Shown piece by piece: positions 1 through 4,941 of a DNA stretch of 5,129 nt; positions within the stretch are counted from its first letter, which is position 1, and each line of letters starts with the position of its first letter. The notes beneath the pieces were generated by a model. It made no database searches and was not told the origin of the DNA. It saw only the letters and a list, made by a program, of their open reading frames with translations. Origin of the DNA: an uncultured beta proteobacterium (GTDB taxonomy: Bacteria; Pseudomonadota; Gammaproteobacteria; Burkholderiales; Burkholderiaceae); assembly GCA_903944255.1 (NCBI GenBank), contig CAJARE010000268.1, forward strand, positions 1 through 5,129, given 5' to 3'. Both the position numbers and the translations under genes were made by a program.

Positions 1-492
1 CAGTCCTTACGTCAACATATCCAAGGCCTCTCTGGGAAAAACTACAGCTCTCTATATGGCGCGGGTTCCGTAGACTTTGTTTTGATGTTCGTACCGATTG
101 AGCCGGCCTTTTTGTTAGCCCTCAAGACAGCTCCTAATCTTTATCAAGAGGCATTAGCAAAGAATATCGTTCTTGTTTGCCCAAGCACCCTAATGGCCAC
201 TCTAAGAACTGTTGCTCATCTGTGGAGACAGGATCATCAAAATCGCAATGCTTTAGAAATTGCAAAACAATGTGGCAATCTCTACGATAAGTTTGTAGGT
301 TTTGTAGATGACTTAGAAAAACTAGGTCAGCGTCTAGACCAAGCTCAAACAAGCTACCATGATGCCTTTAATAAATTAAAGAGTGGTAAAGGTAACCTCA
401 TTCGTTCCGCTGAGAAGGTTCGCGAACTAGGCGTTAAGCCCAGCAAAGCTTTATCTATGCCATTAATAGAGTCTTCGGCAGATCCTGAATAA
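1..492 (+). CDS. rmuC: RmuC family DNA recombination protein, C-terminal part (5' end outside window)
   Basis: The frame is open from the first base and ends at TAA 490-492, giving 163 residues of a protein that starts upstream of the window. The visible part matches the conserved C-terminal domain of RmuC. It contains DFVLMFVPIEPAF (about residues 25-37 of the fragment), then NIVLVCPSTLMATLRTVAHLW (split here only by position, residues 55-75), RQDHQNRNALEIA, LYDKFVGFVDDL and GKGNLIRSAEKVRELGVK. RmuC proteins have an N-terminal membrane or coiled-coil part followed by a restriction-endonuclease-like fold, and are linked to limiting inversions at short inverted repeats; the exact biochemical activity is not settled. 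An ATG or TTG inside the fragment near position 82 is not the true start, because the conserved domain continues upstream of it. The gene ends just before a strong terminator, so it is the last gene of its unit. Confidence 0.93.
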   Translation, partial: QSLRQHIQGLSGKNYSSLYGAGSVDFVLMFVPIEPAFLLALKTAPNLYQEALAKNIVLVCPSTLMATLRTVAHLWRQDHQNRNALEIAKQCGNLYDKFVGFVDDLEKLGQRLDQAQTSYHDAFNKLKSGKGNLIRSAEKVRELGVKPSKALSMPLIESSADPE

Positions 493-511
493 TGATTTTG
501 ATTGATAAAAC

Positions 512-547
512 AAAAACCCCGACTAGCTTTCACTAGTCGGGGTTTTT
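512..547. terminator. Bidirectional intrinsic terminator between rmuC and the phasin gene
   Basis: A perfect 15-bp inverted repeat (512-526 pairing with 533-547) has a GC core CCCCGACTAG and a 6-nt loop. It is flanked by an A-run on the left and a T-run (543-548) on the right, so either strand yields a GC-rich hairpin followed by U residues. It lies 20 bp after the rmuC stop and 44 bp after the stop of the convergent phasin gene, so it can serve both. Apart from this hairpin I see nothing in the 98-bp gap. Confidence 0.93.
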
Positions 548-590
548 TAATTACGGTTACCTCAATACTGCAATTATTTGGCTTGAAAAA

Positions 591-1175
591 TTAAGCAGAT
601 TTACGGCTACGTGATGCAGGTGTAGCAGTTTTCTTAACTTGAGCCATCTGACCTTGAACAGCATCGATTGCCTGATCAGCAGTTTTTTCTGCAGTTGCAA
701 AAGCTTCTTTGCTAGCAGCGCGGAACTGCTCAAAACCTTGCAATGCACTTCCGTATACTGTTTTAAAAGATGAAACAAATGCATCGGAACCAGCAGGTGC
801 GTTAGCCGCTACAGTATTGATCCAATCTTGAAAACCATCTTGCATTTGATCGATGCTTGCATCAACAACATTGGCAAATTCCTTATTGCCATCACGCAAT
901 ACTTTAGAAACTTTCTTTTGATATGCAGCAGCTTGGTCACCAGCAGATTGCAATGTCTCAGCACTCAATAATTCAGTAACTTGTTTTGGATCTTTAGCAG
1001 TCAAAACTTGCTGAATACTATCTTGTGCATTTACTAAGGCATCTTTAGACGCGGCGTAGTTCAACTCAGCCAATTTCTGAGCATTTTCTAAAGCTGCTTC
1101 GCTCAAAGAAAATGAAGTCTCGAGGCCCTTGCTGTTAATTTGCGACAATTTAGCGGTGATTTGTTCTTGGTTCAT
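591..1175 (-). CDS. phaP: Phasin family protein (PHA granule-associated)
   Basis: This 194-residue, almost entirely helical and amphipathic protein is rich in Ala, Gln, Lys and Glu and has no signal peptide or Cys. It fits the Phasin_2 family of Burkholderiales, whose members are usually about 180-195 residues. The family-typical core runs roughly from residue 25 to 105 and includes ELNYAASKDALVNAQDSIQ, LLSAETLQSAGDQAAAYQ and KVLRDGNKEFANVV. Phasins coat intracellular polyhydroxyalkanoate granules and control their number and size. The ATG at 1175 is well supported by a GGAGA Shine-Dalgarno (complement of 1181-1185) at 5-nt spacing. The C-terminal 14 residues form a basic, Ser/Thr/Pro-containing tail (KKTATPASRSRKSA) that is not part of the helical core. 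The gene is transcribed towards rmuC and stops before the shared terminator. The symbol phaP is by family; paralogues are common, so the number suffix cannot be assigned. Confidence 0.9.
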   Translation of the reverse strand: MNQEQITAKLSQINSKGLETSFSLSEAALENAQKLAELNYAASKDALVNAQDSIQQVLTAKDPKQVTELLSAETLQSAGDQAAAYQKKVSKVLRDGNKEFANVVDASIDQMQDGFQDWINTVAANAPAGSDAFVSSFKTVYGSALQGFEQFRAASKEAFATAEKTADQAIDAVQGQMAQVKKTATPASRSRKSA

Positions 1176-1180
1176 GTATT

Positions 1181-1185
1181 TCTCC
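1181..1185 (-). promoter_or_regulatory. Ribosome binding site of the phasin gene
   Basis: The - strand reads GGAGA five nucleotides before the ATG at 1175. This fixes the phasin start and contrasts with the divergent transporter gene, which lacks a comparable site. Confidence 0.8.
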
Positions 1186-1188
1186 AGT

Positions 1189-1218
1189 AATTAAGTGGTA
1201 CAACTAGTCAATTAAGTG
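1189..1218. repeat. 9-bp direct repeat, 21-bp period, in phasin leader
   Basis: AATTAAGTG occurs at 1189-1197 and again at 1210-1218 (CACTTAATT on the coding strand of the phasin gene). The starts are 21 bp apart, close to two helical turns. Both copies lie between the inverted repeat and the start of the phasin gene, directly upstream of its ribosome binding site. The repeat is visible in the sequence; any function is inference. Confidence 0.45.
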
Positions 1219-1219
1219 C

Positions 1220-1247
1220 ATTTAAGGAGAATTCGTTTACCTTAAAT
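1220..1247. promoter_or_regulatory. 8+8 bp perfect inverted repeat in the phasin leader
   Basis: ATTTAAGG (1220-1227) and CCTTAAAT (1240-1247) are perfect inverted copies separated by 12 nt, with a GAATTC palindrome near the centre. The element sits between the proposed phasin promoter and its ribosome binding site. It has no T-run, so it is not an obvious terminator. It could be a dimeric-repressor operator or a weak mRNA hairpin. Confidence 0.4.
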
Positions 1248-1248
1248 A

Positions 1249-1260
1249 TTGCACTGCACC
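1249..1260. promoter_or_regulatory. Candidate PhaR-type operator (proximal TGC box)
   Basis: TTGCACTGCACC contains the near-palindrome TGCACTGCA, a TGC/GCA-rich pattern like the sites bound by the PHA-responsive repressor PhaR upstream of phasin genes. It falls about where the start of transcription would be if the proposed phasin promoter is used. Assignment rests on motif resemblance and position only. Confidence 0.45.
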
Positions 1261-1265
1261 ATGAA

Positions 1266-1294
1266 ACTGTAACTGAAGCGATATAACAATGCAA
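1266..1294 (-). promoter_or_regulatory. Possible sigma-70 promoter for the phasin gene
   Basis: On the - strand TTGCAT (1289-1294) and TACAGT (1266-1271) are separated by exactly 17 bp. They match the -35 and -10 consensus at 3/6 and 4/6 positions, so the promoter is weak on paper. It would place the transcription start near 1259 and leave a leader of about 80 nt. Its position between the two TGC boxes supports it slightly. Confidence 0.3.
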
Positions 1295-1301
1295 GAACTT
1301 T

Positions 1302-1318
1302 TTGCTGCTCTGCAACAA
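1302..1318. promoter_or_regulatory. Candidate PhaR-type operator (distal TGC box)
   Basis: TTGCTGCTCTGCAACAA contains a TTGC-N6-GCAA inverted pair and repeated TGC/GCA units, as expected for a PhaR-like binding site. It lies just upstream of the proposed phasin -35 element and only 24 bp before the divergent transporter start, so a protein bound here could affect both genes. Confidence 0.45.
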
Positions 1319-1341
1319 ATAATAACTAGTAAAGTATTAAA

Positions 1342-2667
1342 TTGAATAAAATCAACAATTTACAGCGAAATGATTCGGCTCGATCCTATCGAAAAGTAGC
1401 CGTTGCGGCATGTTTTGGCACTTTTTTAGAGTGGTACGACTTCCTAACATTTGCGACTTTAGCAGTAGTTTTTGCCCCGCTATTCTTCCCTTCTAGCGAT
1501 CCTAATGCGGCCCTTTTAGCGAGCCTAGCAACATTTGGTGTTGGAATGGTAGTGCGACCCATTGGAGCTGCTGTATTTGGCTCTATGGGTGATCGTATTG
1601 GCCGTAAGCCCGTCTTTATGATCACGATTGCCTTGATGGGCTTTGCGACCTTTAGCGTAGGCTTTTTACCTAGCTATGCCCAAATTGGTATTTGGGCGCC
1701 TATTTTGTTGGTTACCCTGCGTCTCATGCAAGGGCTATCGGCCGGCGGTGAAATCGGGGGCAGCGCAGTCTATCTGACTGAACATGCTGGAAATGAATAC
1801 CGGGGATTTAAGACAAGCTTTTTGCAGCTCATGGGCCCGCTAGGAATTTTATTTTCTACTTTGCAAATTGCCTTACTTCGATATTACTTAACTAATGAGG
1901 AATTTTTAGCTTGGGGATGGCGTGTGCCATTTTGGATTTCAATTGTCTTGCTAATCATCGCCTTTAAAGCGCGTATGGCTCTGGAAGAAACACCAGTATT
2001 TTTAGAGCTCAATAAAAATAGTGAGAAAGTCAAAAAACCTTTGCGAAGTAACTTCAAGGATGCGCATACCCGTAAGCGCATGTTCTTACTGTTCTTCTGC
2101 GTCTCTGCTGGGGGCGCAGTACTCTTCTTTTCTGTTCAAGTCTATACCGCCATCTTCCTCAAAACTTCCGTCAAACTAGCGCCCCAACTAGTTGACCAGC
2201 TCAGCATCTATGCAACTTTAGTCTTATTACCGTTGACACTTTTCGCAGGCTGGTTATCTGACAAAATTGGACGAAAACCCGTAGTTGTCAGCGGACTTCT
2301 TATTGGCGCCGTTTTTATTCATCCTGCTTATCAATTGTTGCAGCAGTTTGGACAAGCAAACAATCTAGGAATGATTGTTCTGATCCTAACAATGCTCTCG
2401 CTTTCACTTGCTTTGGTGGTGGGGCCACAAACAGCGCTACTAGCAGAGCTATTTCCGGCAAAAACCAGAAATAGTGCTGCAACCTTTCCACACAATTTAG
2501 CTGCAGGATGGATTGGTGGTTTATTGCCACTGATAGTGACATGGCTCAATCAAAAATGGGAAAGCGATGTTGCGGGCCTTTGGTATCCGACCATCTTCTT
2601 AGCCAGCGGTGCTTTAGTTGCCTTACTGTATTTACCTGAAACCCATAAAACCAATTTACATCACTAA
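1342..2667 (+). CDS. MFS transporter, metabolite:H+ symporter (MHS) type
   Basis: This 441-residue polytopic inner-membrane protein has about 12 hydrophobic segments in two halves, the usual size for the family. MHS-family hallmarks are FGTFLEWYDF (about 25-34), the loop 2-3 motif GDRIGRK (83-89), RLMQGLSAGGEIGGS (127-141), WGWRVPFW (191-198), LEETPVF (214-220) and the second-half copy GWLSDKIGRKP (303-313), followed by AELFPAKTRNS. MHS members (ShiA, ProP, KgtP, citrate and dicarboxylate carriers) import organic acids or zwitterions with protons; the substrate cannot be read from the sequence. The start is TTG at 1342. An in-frame TAA at 1330-1332 excludes anything further upstream except a rare ATT at 1336, and no ATG or GTG precedes the first membrane segment. 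No clear Shine-Dalgarno is visible. It is followed after 9 bp by an exported hydrolase gene and is probably co-transcribed with it. Confidence 0.9.
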   Translation: MNKINNLQRNDSARSYRKVAVAACFGTFLEWYDFLTFATLAVVFAPLFFPSSDPNAALLASLATFGVGMVVRPIGAAVFGSMGDRIGRKPVFMITIALMGFATFSVGFLPSYAQIGIWAPILLVTLRLMQGLSAGGEIGGSAVYLTEHAGNEYRGFKTSFLQLMGPLGILFSTLQIALLRYYLTNEEFLAWGWRVPFWISIVLLIIAFKARMALEETPVFLELNKNSEKVKKPLRSNFKDAHTRKRMFLLFFCVSAGGAVLFFSVQVYTAIFLKTSVKLAPQLVDQLSIYATLVLLPLTLFAGWLSDKIGRKPVVVSGLLIGAVFIHPAYQLLQQFGQANNLGMIVLILTMLSLSLALVVGPQTALLAELFPAKTRNSAATFPHNLAAGWIGGLLPLIVTWLNQKWESDVAGLWYPTIFLASGALVALLYLPETHKTNLHH

Positions 2668-2676
2668 AGCAAGATC

Positions 2677-3624
2677 ATGCTTAAACAAGTCTTCAGTATT
2701 TTCTTGCTAGCGCTTTCAGGTTTGGTGTACTCACAGCCCACCCCGCAATCAATTGAATTAGCAAAAACTGTACCCATAGCTGATGTACATATGCACACCT
2801 ATCAACAAAACCCGCGTTCAGCCCAATGGTGGCGTGAAATGATGGATGCCAATGGCGTTAAATGGGGAGGTGCGGTTGGTGACTATCGAGAAGATGTGCA
2901 GGCTGAGCTGGGAGATAGATATATACCAGCGGTCGGTCAAGCAGAATTCTTTAAAGTATTTTTTAAAGATGGTAGAAGCGGGTTAGTTAATCCTGAGAAC
3001 GAGACCTTTAAAACTTTATATCTTCGCTCGGAAGAACTATTTAAAGAAGGGAAAATCAAGGGTTTTGGTGAATTTCACACTGACAATCACTCGAGTGGAC
3101 CCCCAAGAATTCGCCGCAGTATCAGAGCCGATAATCCTGCAATGCGTAAGTTTTATGAAATAGCCAATAGATATGGTGGCTTCGTACAAATACATGCTGA
3201 ATTTGATGGAGACTTTGAGAAAGATATTTTAAATTTATCCCTTAGCTATCCCAACACCACCACTATCCTATCCCACTGCCTCAGCACAAAGAATGTTGAT
3301 AATGTTGCTGCAATACTAGGCAAGCGAAAAAATATTGTTTGCGAAGTCTCAAGCTTAGGTGCAGTTCATGTCAATCGACTCAATATTCCAAGATCACCCC
3401 ATGCCTATGATTCTGGCGGTCTTTATAGTAATTGGATAAAGTTCATTGAAGCATATCCAGATCAAGTATTACTAGGCTCAGATCCTTGCTGCGGAATTGA
3501 TGCAGCTTATTCTGAAATGATTACTGAGTTAAGAACTAGCGTCTTGCCTTATCTCTCTCCAGTCACAATGGAAAAAGTGGCCAATAAAAATGCTATCCGC
3601 ATCTTTTCACTCAAAAATGATTAA
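2677..3624 (+). CDS. Exported amidohydrolase-superfamily (TIM-barrel) metal-dependent hydrolase
   Basis: The 315-residue product begins with a typical Sec signal peptide: K3, a hydrophobic stretch 5-17, and a likely cut after VYS or SQ near residue 19-20, predicting a periplasmic enzyme. The mature part has the ligand pattern of metal-dependent amidohydrolases: ADVHMH with H38 and H40 after the first strand, GEFH with E132, QIHAE with H173, LSHC with H200 and LGSDP with D269. The HxH / E / H / H / D order resembles binuclear TatD-like and amidohydrolase-2 enzymes; this mapping is by eye. The substrate is unknown. The ATG lies 9 bp after the transporter stop, with only a weak purine-rich stretch (AAGCAAGA) before it, suggesting coupling to the upstream gene. 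Four Cys (201, 222, 271, 272), two of them adjacent beside the catalytic Asp, are unusual for a periplasmic protein. The unit ends at the terminator beginning at 3656. Confidence 0.83.
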   Translation: MLKQVFSIFLLALSGLVYSQPTPQSIELAKTVPIADVHMHTYQQNPRSAQWWREMMDANGVKWGGAVGDYREDVQAELGDRYIPAVGQAEFFKVFFKDGRSGLVNPENETFKTLYLRSEELFKEGKIKGFGEFHTDNHSSGPPRIRRSIRADNPAMRKFYEIANRYGGFVQIHAEFDGDFEKDILNLSLSYPNTTTILSHCLSTKNVDNVAAILGKRKNIVCEVSSLGAVHVNRLNIPRSPHAYDSGGLYSNWIKFIEAYPDQVLLGSDPCCGIDAAYSEMITELRTSVLPYLSPVTMEKVANKNAIRIFSLKND

Positions 3625-3655
3625 TTTTTTGTCTACTATCTAGCAACCCTAAAGA

Positions 3656-3691
3656 AAAAGGCTTCTAAGTTCATTAACCTAGAAGCCTTTT
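3656..3691. terminator. Bidirectional intrinsic terminator between hydrolase gene and tRNA-Thr
   Basis: A perfect 12-bp stem pairs AAAAGGCTTCTA (3656-3667) with TAGAAGCCTTTT (3680-3691) around a 12-nt loop that may pair further. On the + strand the stem ends in TTTT and TGATTTT follows; on the - strand it is followed by TTTTTCTTT. It sits 31 bp after the hydrolase stop and only 5 bp beyond the 3' CCA of the oppositely transcribed tRNA, so it can end both units. Confidence 0.88.
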
Positions 3692-3696
3692 GATTT

Positions 3697-3772
3697 TGGT
3701 GCCCCTTGTCCGACTCGAACAGACCACCTACTGATTACAAATCAGTTGCTCTACCAGATGAGCTAAAGGGGC
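3697..3772 (-). tRNA. tRNA-Thr (anticodon UGU)
   Basis: The complement folds into a canonical 76-nt tRNA. The acceptor is GCCCCTT paired with AAGGGGC, and the D stem is GCTC/GAGC with GGTA in the loop. The anticodon stem is ACTGA/TCAGT with loop TTTGTAA, and the T arm is GTCTG-TTCGAGT-CGGAC with one G-U pair. The discriminator is A and the CCA is encoded. The anticodon TGT (complement of 3737-3739) reads ACA (threonine). It lies 17 bp downstream of the sspB stop on the same strand and is followed at once by a terminator, so it may be processed from an sspB read-through transcript. Confidence 0.97.
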
Positions 3773-3789
3773 AATGACAATATTTTAGC

Positions 3790-4197
3790 CTATTTCACAA
3801 TCTTCAAGAATGGCTTGCTAGTTGGTGGCTTTTCAGGAGCCTGATCCTTTGAATCCGCCACGTGTAAATCACGCGCCTTTGCAGGATCAAAAGGAAATGA
3901 CATCCCCTGGCCATTTTCCCGCGCGTAAATGGCAAGAACATGAGTGACGGGCACCATAATTTTTCTAGGAATCCCGCCAAATCTTGCTTGAAAGCTAATC
4001 CATTCATTCTCAAGCTGCAATTGATGGCAAGCTTCTAGGGAGAGGTTTAAAACGATCTCATCGTTCTTCACAAACTCCATAGGTACCTCAACTCTGGAAT
4101 CCACAAAAACAGCAATAAAAGGTGTAAAACCAAAATCCGTACACCACTGATGTAGGGCACGGATTAGGTAAGGTTTATTACTTGGAATGTCAGACAT
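3790..4197 (-). CDS. sspB: ClpXP protease specificity-enhancing factor SspB
   Basis: This 135-residue cytosolic adaptor tethers ssrA-tagged and other substrates to ClpX for degradation by ClpXP. The folded substrate-binding domain covers roughly residues 7-103 and carries the family signatures KPYLIRALHQW (8-18), VPMEFV (38-43), IVLNLS (48-53), ARFGGIPRKI (71-80) and VLAIYARENGQGM (87-99). The last residues, KPFLKIVK, match the ClpX-binding XB peptide that ends SspB proteins (RPALRVVK in E. coli). The linker between domain and XB tail is only about 25 residues and not strongly acidic, so the protein is shorter than E. coli SspB (165). It starts 29 bp after the sspA stop on the same strand, the usual sspA-sspB operon order. 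The ATG at 4197 is chosen because homology begins a few residues later; its Shine-Dalgarno is weak. The stop is TAG. Confidence 0.95.
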   Translation of the reverse strand: MSDIPSNKPYLIRALHQWCTDFGFTPFIAVFVDSRVEVPMEFVKNDEIVLNLSLEACHQLQLENEWISFQARFGGIPRKIMVPVTHVLAIYARENGQGMSFPFDPAKARDLHVADSKDQAPEKPPTSKPFLKIVK

Positions 4198-4207
4198 TCT
4201 GACTCGT

Positions 4208-4239
4208 GATGAACCGCACGTGGAGCTTAGCGGCGCATC
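4208..4239. repeat. Imperfect inverted repeat across the sspA-sspB junction
   Basis: GATG-AA-CCGC (4208-4217) and GCGG-CG-CATC (4230-4239) are inverted copies with a 2-nt internal mismatch and a 12-nt loop that contains the sspA stop codon. In mRNA this would form a hairpin covering the end of sspA and lying 10 nt before the sspB start. No T-run follows, so it is not a conventional terminator. Confidence 0.4.
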
Positions 4240-4838
4240 ACCTTTTCAGAAGGAGTCAAGGCTTCAATGTATGCAGGTCTACTAAAAATACGCTCTGCGT
4301 ACTTCAGTAGGGCTGCAGCATTACGAGATAGATCAATGCCATAGTGCTCAAGACGCCATAACAATGGCGCAATCGCTACGTCTAACATTGAAAACTCATC
4401 GCCCAACATATACTTATTTTTAACAAAAATGGGCGCTAGCTGAGTTAAGCGATCACGAATTGCTAAACGCGCTTTTTCATGAGTCTTTTCAGCAGCCTTA
4501 CCTTTTTCATTTTCCAGGGAAGCTACATGCACAAATAGTTCTTTCTCAAAATTAAAGAGGAAGAGGCGTGCACGTGCACGTGCAACTGGATCAGGCGGCA
4601 TTAACTGTGGATGCGGAAAACGCTCATCAATATATTCATTGATGATGTTTGACTCATACAAAATTAAATCGCGCTCAACCAAAATAGGAACTTGGCCATA
4701 AGGGTTCATGACCGAGATATCTTCTGGCTTGTTAAACAAGTCGACATCGCGGATCTCAAAATCCATGCCTTTTTCGAAAAGCACCAAACGGCAGCGTTGC
4801 GAGAATGGGCAGTTAGTACCCGAGTACAACACCATCAT
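4227..4838 (-). CDS. sspA: Stringent starvation protein A (GST-fold RNA polymerase-associated protein)
   Basis: The 203-residue product has an N-terminal thioredoxin-like domain (about 1-80) and a helical GST C-terminal domain (about 85-200). N-terminal signatures are CPFSQRCRLVLFEKG (10-24), NPYGQVPILVERDLILYESNIINEYIDERFPHPQLMPPDP (split over 45-84) and, later, YMLGDEFSMLDVAIAPLLWRL. The PHP triad (75-77) corresponds to the surface-exposed PHP motif known to be essential for E. coli SspA function. SspA binds the sigma-70 RNA polymerase holoenzyme and modulates transcription under starvation and acid stress; it generally lacks GST activity. The start at 4838 (MM) is preceded by AAGGAA (complement of 4847-4852) at 8-nt spacing, favouring the first Met. 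It follows petC after 103 bp and precedes sspB. The N-terminal C10 and P11 recall a CPxxQR redox-type motif of GST-like proteins, but no enzymatic role is implied. Confidence 0.95.
   Translation of the reverse strand: MMVLYSGTNCPFSQRCRLVLFEKGMDFEIRDVDLFNKPEDISVMNPYGQVPILVERDLILYESNIINEYIDERFPHPQLMPPDPVARARARLFLFNFEKELFVHVASLENEKGKAAEKTHEKARLAIRDRLTQLAPIFVKNKYMLGDEFSMLDVAIAPLLWRLEHYGIDLSRNAAALLKYAERIFSRPAYIEALTPSEKVMRR
4567..4584. repeat. Hexanucleotide tandem repeat (CGTGCA)x3 inside sspA
   Basis: Three perfect CGTGCA units lie in the sspA coding region and encode the Ala-Arg alternation at about residues 86-91, at the junction between the N- and C-terminal GST domains. A change in copy number would keep the reading frame. 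Confidence 0.6.
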
Positions 4839-4846
4839 AAATTTAT

Positions 4847-4852
4847 TTCCTT
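4847..4852 (-). promoter_or_regulatory. Ribosome binding site of sspA
   Basis: The - strand reads AAGGAA eight nucleotides before the first of two adjacent ATG codons (4838 and 4835). This spacing favours the upstream ATG as the start. Confidence 0.7.
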
Positions 4853-4941
4853 AAATTTCTACTTCAATACATCAAACGCACAACCAACAGCGGCCTTAAT
4901 CTTTCACCAACGGACACCAATCAAGATGCCCACACAAGCCA

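Noticed and set aside
557..784. A 75-codon - strand open frame overlapping the phasin end
   Set aside because: It is another frame of the phasin gene, extends through its stop, and its Leu-rich product is a shadow of Ala/Gln-rich coding.
1282..1287. TATAAC as a + strand -10 box for the transporter
   Set aside because: It matches 5/6 of the -10 consensus, but no acceptable -35 element exists at 15-19 bp upstream and there is no TG extension, so it was not listed as a promoter.
1203..1330. ACTAGT palindromes at 1203-1208 and 1325-1330 (also in the terminator near 533) as a repeat family
   Set aside because: Six-base palindromes in AT-rich gaps occur by chance and their flanks do not match.
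2315..2549. Two short - strand open frames inside the transporter gene
   Set aside because: They are antisense to conserved membrane segments of the transporter and have no ribosome site or family signature.
3656..3772. Attachment site at the tRNA 3' end
   Set aside because: No second copy of the tRNA 3' segment and no integrase are present in the window; the neighbouring stem-loop is explained as a terminator.
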